Source: Planctomycetota bacterium (GTDB taxonomy: Bacteria > Planctomycetota > Planctomycetia > Pirellulales > UBA1268). Taken from it: a DNA stretch of 64,000 bases. The stretch spans positions 124,001-188,000 of the forward strand of contig QWOQ01000005.1 of the NCBI GenBank assembly GCA_003669585.1, in the 5' to 3' direction. A program made the translations under genes and the position numbers. The notes beneath the pieces are model-generated. The model did not search any database and was not told the origin of the DNA. It was given only the letters and a program-made list of their open reading frames with translations. Shown here piece by piece: positions 26,589-36,200 of this stretch. How positions within the stretch are numbered: the first letter of the stretch is position 1; each line of letters opens with the position of its first letter.

Positions 26589-29096
26589 ATGAACATTCTG
26601 ACGCGTTGCCTGTTGCCGGTCGTGATGGTGCTGATGTGGAGCGATGTCGCGACGCTGCCTGCCGCTGATCCCTTCGGCCCCTCGGTGACGGATCTTACAC
26701 TTGAGCAGGCGGTCAAACTTGCCGGCACGCAAGGTGATCTGGAGCTCAGCCATCTCCGCGTCTTGCCGCCGCAGGTTGCTGCGATGCTCGCCCGTTCCAC
26801 TGGCTCGATTCAGCTCAACGGTCTCGCGTCACTCTCGCCGGAGTCGGCCGCCGCCCTGTCGCAGCCAGACGCCTTCCTCGAGTTAGATGGTCTCACCGAA
26901 CTGCCGCTCGACACCGCCCGGGCCCTCATCACCGTCACGAACCCGCGATCCCTCACGCTCCGGGGCCTGCAATCCATCAGCGACGAGGTTGCAGAGCTGA
27001 TGGGGCAGCACAGCGGCTATCTGAGGCTGTCGGGCTTGGAGTCCGTCACCGACCGACAGATTGAACTGCTCACTGCACACCGGGGATTTCTTGGGCTCTC
27101 CGGCCTGCAGCAGCTTTCCGAACGGGCCGCCAAAGCGATCGGACAACACGAAGGGATTCTCGGGCTCAATGGTCTCACGTCGCTTTCGCCAGAGGCGGCG
27201 GTAGCCCTCGCACCGCACGCCCAGTTTATACGGATGGATGGTCTCAAGACGATCTCGGACGAGGTCGCCACGGCTCTCGCCCAACACAAAGGCCCGCTGG
27301 GGCTTCACGGGATCACCACGCTCTCCGACACCTCGGCCGAATCGCTGGCCCAACACAAGGGCACCCTCTATCTGATGGGACTGGAAACGCTCTCTGACCG
27401 GGCCGCCAAAGCGCTCAGGACCAACCCCGAGATCCGTCTTCCAGCGCGATTCGGTCTGCAGGCATCGACAAGCCTGCAGGCGACCGCTCCCGCCGATGCC
27501 CCGCCCGCTCCGCCTTCTGACCACCAGTCGCAGCGCACCAAGGAGCTCATCGCCGCCGGCCGGCCCATCGATGCCGGCAAACTGGAGATCGAGAGTCGCT
27601 TCCATCTGGCCAGAGGGATGTGGAGCTACGACGGCCTCGAGACGCTCAACGAGGCGTGGGCCGAGGAGGCTATCGACGAGGCCGAACGGGCCCGTCTCAA
27701 TAGCGTTCGGGAGTTCAGCCCGGCCTGGTGGCGTGAAATGGAATATCGCTACGGCATGCATCCGCCTGTGCCGGAGAGCCATCAGGATTTCACCGTGGCG
27801 ATTGGGCTCATCCGCACTCAGGCGAACGTCGTGGGCGGAAGCTCGCCCGGCATGGTCTCGAGTTGCCGTCTCTGCCATTCAACGATGCTTTTTACGAGTC
27901 CCGATCCCCGTAATCCCGAGCCGCGTTTTGCGGAGGGCATTCCAAACGCGTTTCTCGACTTCGAGCGATTCCATCAGAACGTCGCGACGAGCGGTGGAAC
28001 GAGCCCTGGCTTCCTGTTTGCAAAAAACCTCCCCAGATTCTTCGTTGACTCCGCCGACTTCTTCGGAATCCTTGTGCCCGTGGTCCGGCCCGACGGGCTC
28101 AAGCCGAGCCTGCTCCGCTACGACAAGTTTTTCGTGGCCGACCACGGTAGCAGCTACACCAAGAAGATCGAGGGGCAGGTGCCGCTGATTCCGTTCCTCA
28201 AGCCCCTGCCCTGGACCAATTACAAATACAAGACTGCTGGCACAGAGGGTCAAGGACTCTATGTCGACGGCGGCTTTACCGGCAACGTCGCCGATGTGAC
28301 CTATGCGATGGCGATCAGCCGCGACCACCTCGGCGCCGATTACGCCGATGCCCGTGAGGTGTTCGCGCATTGCGTTCCCGAGTATTTCAAATCGCTCACC
28401 ACGCCTCGGTATCCGTTCATCGGCGACGTCAGTGAAGAGCAGGCCGACGCGGGGCACGCGGTCTTCGTGGAGACCTGTGCGCGTTGCCACGGTGACTTCA
28501 AAAAGACCGGATCGAAAACCTACGACCTCGTGAGCTTCCCCAACACGCTCGTGGACCAGGATGAGCTCGGCACCGATCCGCTGCGGATCACGGGAGTATT
28601 TGATATGGACGCCGAGGAGAAGAAGCGATTCCTGAGCGGCACTGTGACGTTGACGCACAAGTATGTTGCACCCCCCTTGGTGGGCATCTGGGCCCGCGGC
28701 CCCTATCTCCACAATGCGTCGGTGCCCACGGTCTACAATCTGCTCAAGTCTTCGAGCCGGCCGCGAAAATACTCCATGCGTCCGACCAGCACCGATCCAA
28801 ATAACTACGATCAGGCCCGCATCGGTTGGAAGTTTGTTGACGAATCGGCCAAGAGCCACCAGCAGATTCTAGAGCAGATGGAACAGGAGCCATACGTGCG
28901 GATTTTTGATCCCGACTGGCGATCGCCGGAACAATGGGAAGCGCTTCGACAGTCGCTGGCCAACGTCAAGAGCGTGAAGGTCGACCCCACAAAGCCGGAG
29001 CTCTACACCGGCATGCTCAACACCGGCCACACCTTCGGCGACGATCTTTCGGAGGAGCAGCGACTGGCGGTGCTCGAGTTTCTCAAGTGCCTGTAG
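26589..29096 (+). CDS. Exported dihaem cytochrome c with N-terminal LRR-like repeats
   Basis: An 835-residue protein. After a signal peptide (about 1-26) comes a run of roughly ten repeats of about 22-24 residues of the form L-GL-sLsdeaA-aLaqh-G-L (residues about 40-280), reminiscent of irregular leucine-rich repeats. A proline-rich linker (APADAPPAPPS) leads to a C-terminal dihaem cytochrome with CRLCH at 426-430 and CARCH at 630-634, and the block WARGPYLHNASVPTVYNLL, as in dihaem peroxidase/rubber-oxygenase (MauG/RoxA-like) proteins. It probably performs an oxidative reaction outside the cytoplasm, with the repeats serving for binding; this is inference. The DNA from here on is visibly more GC-rich than the preceding 26 kb. 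No partner gene is adjacent. Confidence 0.82.
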   Translation: MNILTRCLLPVVMVLMWSDVATLPAADPFGPSVTDLTLEQAVKLAGTQGDLELSHLRVLPPQVAAMLARSTGSIQLNGLASLSPESAAALSQPDAFLELDGLTELPLDTARALITVTNPRSLTLRGLQSISDEVAELMGQHSGYLRLSGLESVTDRQIELLTAHRGFLGLSGLQQLSERAAKAIGQHEGILGLNGLTSLSPEAAVALAPHAQFIRMDGLKTISDEVATALAQHKGPLGLHGITTLSDTSAESLAQHKGTLYLMGLETLSDRAAKALRTNPEIRLPARFGLQASTSLQATAPADAPPAPPSDHQSQRTKELIAAGRPIDAGKLEIESRFHLARGMWSYDGLETLNEAWAEEAIDEAERARLNSVREFSPAWWREMEYRYGMHPPVPESHQDFTVAIGLIRTQANVVGGSSPGMVSSCRLCHSTMLFTSPDPRNPEPRFAEGIPNAFLDFERFHQNVATSGGTSPGFLFAKNLPRFFVDSADFFGILVPVVRPDGLKPSLLRYDKFFVADHGSSYTKKIEGQVPLIPFLKPLPWTNYKYKTAGTEGQGLYVDGGFTGNVADVTYAMAISRDHLGADYADAREVFAHCVPEYFKSLTTPRYPFIGDVSEEQADAGHAVFVETCARCHGDFKKTGSKTYDLVSFPNTLVDQDELGTDPLRITGVFDMDAEEKKRFLSGTVTLTHKYVAPPLVGIWARGPYLHNASVPTVYNLLKSSSRPRKYSMRPTSTDPNNYDQARIGWKFVDESAKSHQQILEQMEQEPYVRIFDPDWRSPEQWEALRQSLANVKSVKVDPTKPELYTGMLNTGHTFGDDLSEEQRLAVLEFLKCL

Positions 29097-29474
29097 CCTG
29101 GGCCCGAACGGAAAAAAGGGGAGCAGGACCAATAGGAGTGTGCGGCTGAAAGACATCGACCATACGCTCGTATTGGTCGACATCTATTTTGAGTCACAAT
29201 CAAAACGGGCATCATAGGCTTCAAACGTATTGTGTGATCATCGCCTGTCTTTTGATCAGCGTGTGGACAAGCCGCAAGCCGACGAAACGGACCTACGAGA
29301 TGATTTGCTTTTGCTTCCTTGGCTTGGCCTGACTGCCACCGCGAGTCACCCACGACAAGTTATTCTGACAGTCGATTCTCTCTCCCCGCCGTCCCGCCCG
29401 CTCTTGCGTTTCACTACAGCGAATACAGCGAATGTCGTGCCGAACAGTATTGGGTCAGATCTCTTTTAAATCCC
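29097..29474. other. Intergenic gap with no recognised feature
   Basis: Between the dihaem cytochrome gene and corA, 378 bases hold only short frames without recognisable protein similarity; no clear terminator or promoter stands out. Confidence 0.5.
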
Positions 29475-30509
29475 ATGATGACCATTTTCGTTGATCCATC
29501 GCTCGAAGAAGCTCTTGGACGGGACGGACTCCGCGCCGAGTTTTTCGACTTTTCCGACCGCTCGCGGTGCGGAATACGACTCGACGAGGTGCGTTCACAG
29601 ATTGCAAATGGGCGGTTCGTGTGGATCGATGTCGACAGTGCGGAGGCCGACGCAAAGACAATCATCGGTGCCCTGCCCGAAGACGTCGACAGAGGAGTCC
29701 ACATCGGTGCCATCCTCGCGGTGCACTTGAACGTTAACGTCGAACATGTCTCCTCGCTGCACCGGTCAGAAAGCCTCCTGCACATGGTGCTCGTCAGCGC
29801 AGCGTCCCACGAAACGACACGCATCAGCCAGCGGCTCGACGTGGTGATCAGAGAGGGCCTACTCCTCACGATCCATCGCGGGCCGCACGAGGTCATCTCC
29901 GCTGTCCGTCGCGATTACGTGTCTGACTTCCAGCAGCACGCGACAACCCCGAGCTTTCTCATCTACGAGATTTGCAACCAGCATGTTGAGCAGTTTCTCG
30001 TCGCGGAGGGCCAGTTAGAAAAGGAGGTGGAGGAGACGCGCCTTGCGCTGCGGCAGGCCGCGGACGATAAGATGTTCAACCGGCTGGCGGAGATTTCTGA
30101 CAGTCTGCTTGCGCTACGGAAGTTGATCGTGCCGGTGCGGCGCGTCTTAGAGGAACTCGTGTCGCGCAAGACCACGCTCATCAGCGAAGCGTCTCTTGGC
30201 TTTCTCGGCGTAATGATCGGCACGCTCGAACGGCTACTCGACGACATCGCATCGAACCGTGAAATTCTCGAATCCTCGCTACAATTTTCGATCACTGTCA
30301 TGTCGCACCGTACGAGCCAAACAATGAATCGACTGGCAGTGGTCAGTACGATCTTCCTGCCGCTGACGTTCCTCTGCGGCGTGTATGGCATGAATTTCGA
30401 CGTCATGCCGGAGACCCGCTGGGCCCACGGCTATACCTTTTTTTGGATACTCTCCGGCGTCGTCACGCTGACGCTGCTGTTTCTGCTTCGGCGAGCTCGA
30501 CTCCTGTAG
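29475..30509 (+). CDS. CorA-family divalent cation (Mg/Co/Ni-type) transporter
   Basis: A 344-residue CorA-type channel. The N-terminal part is a cytoplasmic alpha/beta domain; a long coiled-coil-like helix follows (VEQFLVAEGQLEKEVEETRL and on to about residue 285), ending in two transmembrane helices. The signature GMN lies at 305-307 (VYGMNFD) directly after TM1 (STIFLPLTFLCG), and TM2 is FFWILSGVVTLTLLFLL, ending with a basic tail. CorA forms homopentamers in the inner membrane and conducts Mg2+ or other divalent ions down the gradient. I take the ATG at 29475 (another at 29478); the frame continues upstream to 29319 through sequence not found in the family. It appears to be a single-gene unit. 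Confidence 0.92.
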   Translation: MMTIFVDPSLEEALGRDGLRAEFFDFSDRSRCGIRLDEVRSQIANGRFVWIDVDSAEADAKTIIGALPEDVDRGVHIGAILAVHLNVNVEHVSSLHRSESLLHMVLVSAASHETTRISQRLDVVIREGLLLTIHRGPHEVISAVRRDYVSDFQQHATTPSFLIYEICNQHVEQFLVAEGQLEKEVEETRLALRQAADDKMFNRLAEISDSLLALRKLIVPVRRVLEELVSRKTTLISEASLGFLGVMIGTLERLLDDIASNREILESSLQFSITVMSHRTSQTMNRLAVVSTIFLPLTFLCGVYGMNFDVMPETRWAHGYTFFWILSGVVTLTLLFLLRRARLL

Positions 30510-30580
30510 GAAAGTAGAGGGCGCCGAGCTCAACTCTGGCGTTTCAGGAGGCGTCTGGGAGTGGCGGGGTCAAAGTTGGT

Positions 30581-30859
30581 GTGAAGACTTTGTTTATCGA
30601 GCCATTGCTCACCTTAGGGAGAAGGGCTCCATCGAGAGCTTCTTTTGTATTGCTTCGAGACGAGTTGCTCCAACGCGCAGCGTTGGACACGCTGCTCGAG
30701 GCCAGCGGTGCTATTTCGATCGCTGGCGGGCCGCACTACACGATCCGGCCACACAGAGCCTTGGGCTATCGGCCGGCGCTTCCAAGTGTGGCAGCGCCGT
30801 TTGTTCGCATGGCGTTCGCCTCAGCCAACACACGGGGCTGGTCTATTTCTATTCGATAG
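30581..30859 (+). pseudogene. IS3-family transposase (OrfB integrase) relic, C-terminal part, frameshifted
   Basis: The translation contains the end of the DDE integrase core of IS3-type elements: TLFIEP, then in another frame SPWEKGSIESF (restored by dropping one A near 30616), then LRDELLQRAALDTLLEA and RPHRALGYRPALP. In intact elements these form one continuous TLFIEPGSPWENG...ESF...LRDELL...RPHSSLGYRPP region. At least one frameshift, the missing N-terminus and the absence of visible inverted repeats show a decayed remnant. It lies in the 400-base gap between corA and the sialidase gene; the rest of that gap shows nothing. Confidence 0.8.
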
Positions 30860-30909
30860 AGGGCAAAATCCTCGCTGAATTACTGGCGTCATTCATGGAG
30901 GCAGGTCAG

Positions 30910-31977
30910 TCATCTCGGCCACTCGCTGTTGATGATAGGTTTCAGCGTCAGCGTTGCCAGATCAATGACCACATGGCGGATGTTCATGCGCCGATAGGTG
31001 TAGGTGATGTGGATGAGATCGTCGCTGGTTTGAATCACGGCGGGATAGCTGAACTCCTGCCTCGGTGTGCTCTCCAGCACGAGTGCGGCCTTCCAGATTT
31101 TGCCATCGTTGGAGACAGCGACATTCAGCGGCGAGCGATCACCTTTGGTTTGTCCGTCGCGGTTTCCGGTGTGATTATAGACGAGCACATGGCGGCCATC
31201 ACGCAACGTTACTGCATCCGTGCCGGAGTTGTTGTTCGGCAAATCCATCAGGCTCATCTTGCCCCAGCTCAGACCGCCATCCTCGGACCAGATTTCAAAC
31301 AAGCGCCCTTGCTGCGTGCGGCCCAGTGCCTGGAATCGATTGTTCGGATGAAACAGGATACTCGGCTGGATGGCTTGAATTTCGTGCCCGTCATTCACCG
31401 GCCCGATGCGATCCCATGACTTGCCGCCATTCGTGCTGCGCTCGAAATGCACGCGCCAGCAGCTGCCTTTCGGTGAAGGAATCTCGACGCTCGCCGGACT
31501 CAAAATGGAACCGTCTGCGAGCAGCACGGGTTTGTTTTTGATCGGCCCGTATAGCCCATTGTAAAGCCTGTCAGGCTTCGACCACGTCGCGCCGTCATCG
31601 GCAGATCGCTTCACATAAGCCCACCACTTGCCCGTCTTATAAAACAGCAGCAGCGGCCCATTCGGCACTTGAAACAACACCGGATTCAGGCAGTTCACAC
31701 GCGGATCTTCCGTTTCCGCGCCGTTGGCGACTTCCACGGGTACCGACCACTTGCTATCTCGGTGATGTGACAACCAGATGCCCACATCCGGATGGCCCTC
31801 CTTCGTCCCGCCAAACCATGCCGCGACCAACCCGCTTGATGTCTCGACAATGGTGCTTGAATGACACTGCGAATGCGGCGCCGAATCGAAGATGAACTCC
31901 GTTTTGATAATGCCCGGCTGCTCGGCGAACGCCGAAACTGCCAACGTCAACCAGACACATGCGAAGGATAGTCTCAT
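30910..31977 (-). CDS. Exported sialidase-type (BNR repeat) protein
   Basis: A protein of about 355 residues with a Sec signal (SFACVWLTLAVSAFA) and a six-bladed propeller of the sialidase superfamily. BNR/Asp-box-like repeats are visible (SADDGATWSKPD, STNGGKSWDRIG, SEDGGLSWGKM), along with AAWFGGTKEGHPDVGIWLS near the N-terminus and ALVLESTPRQEFSYPAVIQT near the C-terminus. Many planctomycete and verrucomicrobial members with this architecture are annotated exo-alpha-sialidase although their true substrates may be other uronic or acidic sugars. The ATG at 31977 is preferred to an in-frame TTG at 31989. It follows the GH88/105-type gene by 21 bases, so both probably degrade the same polysaccharide. 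Confidence 0.87.
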   Translation of the reverse strand: MRLSFACVWLTLAVSAFAEQPGIIKTEFIFDSAPHSQCHSSTIVETSSGLVAAWFGGTKEGHPDVGIWLSHHRDSKWSVPVEVANGAETEDPRVNCLNPVLFQVPNGPLLLFYKTGKWWAYVKRSADDGATWSKPDRLYNGLYGPIKNKPVLLADGSILSPASVEIPSPKGSCWRVHFERSTNGGKSWDRIGPVNDGHEIQAIQPSILFHPNNRFQALGRTQQGRLFEIWSEDGGLSWGKMSLMDLPNNNSGTDAVTLRDGRHVLVYNHTGNRDGQTKGDRSPLNVAVSNDGKIWKAALVLESTPRQEFSYPAVIQTSDDLIHITYTYRRMNIRHVVIDLATLTLKPIINSEWPR

Positions 31978-31998
31978 AGTGATCTTCAAATGGGATGA

Positions 31999-33186
31999 TT
32001 ATTTTCCCAGCTTGTAAATCTCGCTCGCTGCCAGCAGGAACGCTCCAGTGACGTACTCGTGGGTATTTTCCTGTTTAATCTCGGTCGGCCGGTCGCCGAC
32101 GAGCTGGCCGTATTGCACCTGGCCTTCCGAACTCACCACACCAGTCAGTCCCCTCCATGCCTTGCGGACCACCGGCTCGAAAGTGATCCGGTCGAGGATG
32201 CCGCGGTTCATTCCCCAGGTAATCGCATAACAGAGAAATCCGGAGCCGCTGCTCTCGGGCATGGGAAAATGCGAGGGATCGTCCAGATTGCAACGCCACA
32301 GGCCATCGGACGGCTGACGATTGGAAACGGCGACCGCCATGGCCTTGAACTGTTCAACATACTGGCCGCGCGCCGGATCGTCCGTTGGTAGATACTCCAG
32401 CACGCGTACCAAGCCGCCCATCACCCAGCCATTGCCGCGCGACCAAAAAATCTTTTTCCCACCGGAGGACCGCTTGCCAATAAACGAGCGGTCCCGATAG
32501 AAGAGCGAGTCGTCCTTGTCGAAAAGTTCTTCCGACACGTCCGCCCAGAAGGGGTGCAGGTATGCGAGATATTTTCGGTCGCCGGTGGCTTGGGCGAGCA
32601 TGGCCAGCGCGGGCGCGCCGTAGAGCGAGTCCGCGTACACCCCGCCTTTTCCGCGATACCAGATTTTAGCGCCGGCGGGCGAATTGGACGCCGGGGTCGC
32701 GAGCCATTGGATGGTGGGAGCAATCATGGCCGGGTCTTTTTTCTCCAAATACAATTCCACCCAGGTTTCAACACAAAACAGACGGTTGCCGCCCAGAATC
32801 CCCGGACTGACCTGCCAATGGTGTTGTTGACCCCAAGCCATGGCTTGGTCGAGGAAGCGTGGATCCCTGGTCGTCTTGTGAGCGGCCATGACGCCGGTGT
32901 ACCAGGTGCCGCGCTCCCAGTTGCGATCCGTTTCCTTCACTCGCGGATGCGCCTTTTGCCAGTCATTGGTCAGGTGCATCAATTTGAGAACGGCTTCCGG
33001 TTGAAACACCGCGTCCACCGGCGGGGTTTCCGCTGAAACGGGAGCCGAAAACGCTGGTAGCCCGAGCATAACGGTGGCGAGAAACGCCCGCCCTTTTTCG
33101 AAGAAACACAAGAATGAGCGTATTCGACGGTTTCCGCCGTTTGTTACTTGTTGTGCCGCCGAGTATGACTTTCCGCTAATGTTCAT
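31999..33186 (-). CDS. Glycoside hydrolase family 88/105-type unsaturated uronyl hydrolase
   Basis: A 395-residue exported (alpha/alpha)6-barrel enzyme resembling YesR/YteR unsaturated rhamnogalacturonyl hydrolases and GH88 glucuronyl hydrolases. Visible blocks: WYTGVMAAHKTTRD (near residue 90), YADSLYGAPALAMLA (near 195), IFWSRGNGWVMGGLVRVLEYL (near 250) and the C-terminal GTGAFLLAASEIYKL-like end (TGAFLLAASEIYKLG). The acid residues normally act by hydrating the double bond left by polysaccharide lyases. The N-terminus has a hydrophobic segment (AFLATVMLGLPAFSAPVSA) preceded by an unusually long basic stretch of 33 residues, so a later start is possible. It lies 19 bases after the RND pump stop codon and precedes the sialidase-type gene in the same operon. 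Confidence 0.87.
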   Translation of the reverse strand: MNISGKSYSAAQQVTNGGNRRIRSFLCFFEKGRAFLATVMLGLPAFSAPVSAETPPVDAVFQPEAVLKLMHLTNDWQKAHPRVKETDRNWERGTWYTGVMAAHKTTRDPRFLDQAMAWGQQHHWQVSPGILGGNRLFCVETWVELYLEKKDPAMIAPTIQWLATPASNSPAGAKIWYRGKGGVYADSLYGAPALAMLAQATGDRKYLAYLHPFWADVSEELFDKDDSLFYRDRSFIGKRSSGGKKIFWSRGNGWVMGGLVRVLEYLPTDDPARGQYVEQFKAMAVAVSNRQPSDGLWRCNLDDPSHFPMPESSGSGFLCYAITWGMNRGILDRITFEPVVRKAWRGLTGVVSSEGQVQYGQLVGDRPTEIKQENTHEYVTGAFLLAASEIYKLGK

Positions 33187-33205
33187 GGCGTTAGAGTATC
33201 TTTTT

Positions 33206-36200
33206 CTAGGTGGACGATGATGGGCACGGCGTAGTTGATGCTACCCACGGGCCATCGGTCGCTCGTCCATCCATTGCGGAAGTGCCGCTGATCGGACGAT
33301 CCTCTCCACTCCTCGGCAGGTTACTGCCGGGCACATCGCTGGAATGATCGCGACGCCGAGTGCCCAAGATCAACTGTTGCAACTCAATCATCACGCTTAG
33401 CAGCGCGGGGACGAATACCAGTGTCACCGCTGTGGAGATGAGCAAACCGCCGAGCAACACCGCGCCGATGCCGCGATACAGTTCACTGCCGGCACCCGGC
33501 GCGAGCACCAGGGGCAACAAACCAACCAGGCCGCCGATTGTAGTCATGAAGATCGGGCGAATACGTGTGCGCACGCTTTCAATCACCGCGTCGCCGATGC
33601 TCATGTGATCATCGTGAAAGTGAATCAGCGATTGCTCGACGATCAGAATCGGGTTATTCACGACGGTGCCGACCAGCATGATGAAGCCGAGCATCGTGAG
33701 CACATCGAGCGGCTGCAGCACCCACATGTTGAGTAACCACAGACCGGCGAAACCACCCACGGCACCGAGCGGCACCGTCATGATCACGACGAAGGGATAA
33801 ACCCACGATTCAAACGTCGCAGCCATCAGCAAGTACGTGATGACGACGGCGAGCACGAGATTCCACCGCAGCGACTGCCAGGCGCTGCGCAGTTTATCAG
33901 CCGTTCCTTCCAGACTAATGCGATAGCCACCCTTCAACTGGCCGCTGGCTTGCAACGGCCGAATCACCTGCTTGGTGATCATGTCCATCGCAAGTTCAAG
34001 CGGCATTTCCGGCGGCGGGCTCACTTCGAGTGTGATGGCCCGTTGCCGCGTGCGGTGATTCACCTGTTCCGGGCCCGGTTCCAAGCGGATGTCAGCGAGG
34101 GCTTCGAGCGGCACCAGCTGTCCGCTCGGAGTCGCAATCGGCACAGTTTGCAGGCTCTGTTCGCTATTGGCGAAGCGATCTTCGCCGACGATCCGCAGGT
34201 CGATCTTCTCGCCACCTTTGTAATAGTCTGTGGCGTACGCACCATCGACGAGAGCGTCGACCGCGTAACCAAGTTCTTGCGCCGACATGCGCAGGTCAGC
34301 CGCCTGTTCAAACTTCGGATAGATCCGCATTTCTGGATTCGCCAGATCCAAACTGGGCGTGGGCCGAATTTGTGCAGCCGGCATCAGGCCGCGTGCATCG
34401 GGCGAACCTTTCAACTGCCCAAAGATCTGGCCGCCCAACGCAACCAATTGATTGATATCTGGCCCGGTAATTTCAATATCGACCGTGCGTCCGCCGGTGA
34501 GTCCTTGTTCAAACAAACTTGCCTGCTTGGCGATCAGAAAAGTGCCGGGAAGCTTGTCGCCCACTTTTTGAATGACGCCGACCAGATCTTTCGCGCGAGT
34601 GGGATCAAGTGCTCTCGCTCCGATGAACACCTGACGATTGCGGGCCACGAAAAAGAAATCGTCGATCACCAGTTTTTTGCCGCTGATGACGTCGGGATCC
34701 GTCGACTCGACATCCCAAAACGGCCGTAATTCCTCTTCCACCAGATTGCCCATTTTCAGCAAGTGGTCGAGGTTGTAGCCCGGCGGCGGAATGATGATGC
34801 CGAAGACCAGATTGCGATCGCCGCTCGGCAAATACTCCACCTTCGGCAACAGCATCCAAGTGAGCACGCACGAGGCAGCTACCACACCACACACGAGGAT
34901 GATCCGCGGCAACAGGCCGACCTGGAGTGTGCGGTTGATCCCGATCAACAGTGCGACCATCCATTCGGCGACCCGATCTGCCACGCCCAAGATCATTCGA
35001 ATCGGCAGCATCAGCAGGTCGACGACTCCTCCCACGCCGTAGCGGCGTTCTCGGTGTGGGTTCGGCACGGTCAGAATGACATTCCCCTCGCGGTCGCGCT
35101 TGTGTTTTTTCAGGATGCGCATCGCTGCCGTCGGCACCACCGCCACCGCGACGAGCATTGAAAGGGCCACCGCCGCCGAAATAGAGATCGCAATATCGCG
35201 AAATAGCTGCCCGGCCTCGTCACGAATGAAGAGGACCGGAATAAACACGGCAAGGTTTGCCAGCGTGGCGTTGAGCAGCGCTCCCCACACTTCGCCGGCC
35301 CCTTTGACCGCGGCCGTTTCGGGATCTTCGCCCCGCTGATAGCGGCGGAAAATGTTTTCGAGCATGACAATCGCGTTGTCGACGAGCATGCCGACCGCAA
35401 AGGCCAAGCCGCCGAGCGCGGGGACGTTCAACGAGCGACCGAGCGCCGCCATAACGAGAAAGGCACCGACGGTGCTGATGATGATGTGCGCGAAAATGAT
35501 CACGGTCGACCAGCCGCTGCGGAGAAAGACCAGCAGCGTTACAAACGTGAAAATACTCCCCCAGAATAAGTTGTCGCTGACGAGGTTCATGGCCGAGTAG
35601 ATGTAATCGGTCTCGTCGTAAACCTGTACCAACTGCAGTTCGTTATTGCGCAGGATGTCTTCATTCAAATCCTTTGTGGCAACGCGAACTCCCTTCATCA
35701 CATCGAGCACGTTTTCACCAACGCCACGCTGCACGTTGATGGCAATGCTCGTCGTGCCGAATCGTTTCACGATGCCGTCGGGCTTTTTGTAGCCCTCCAC
35801 CACTTTCGCAATATCGCGAACATACACGGGAACGCCGTCGCGTCGGGCGACGATCGCGTTTTCGACTTGTTCCGGAGAGCGAAACTGCCCCAGCGTCCGA
35901 ACGACATACCGGCGTTTCCCTTCCCAATAGTCACCGCCCGATGTGTCTTCGTTCTGGCCTCGCAAAGCGAGTCGAATGTCGTTCATCGTCAGACCGCGGG
36001 CCGCGAGATGCTCGGGATTGACGACTATCTGCAGTTCTTCCTCGCGGCCGCCGAGCACGTTGGCATTCGAAACTCCATCGACTCGCTCGAGCGCCGATTC
36101 GATGTAATCTTCCGCAAACTTGCGGAGCGTAGTGACATCGCGATCCTTCGGCATCCAGGCCTTGATGCGCGGCTCTTTTTCGGCCAGCTCCTTCAGCCGG

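Noticed and set aside
26883-28859. Two long minus-strand frames (331 and 326 codons).
   Set aside because: Both are antisense to the dihaem cytochrome gene, whose domains and CxxCH motifs are clear; the antisense frames show no family likeness.
30581-30859. A complete IS3-family insertion sequence.
   Set aside because: Only the C-terminal part of the transposase is present, with a frameshift; no OrfA and no terminal inverted repeats were seen.
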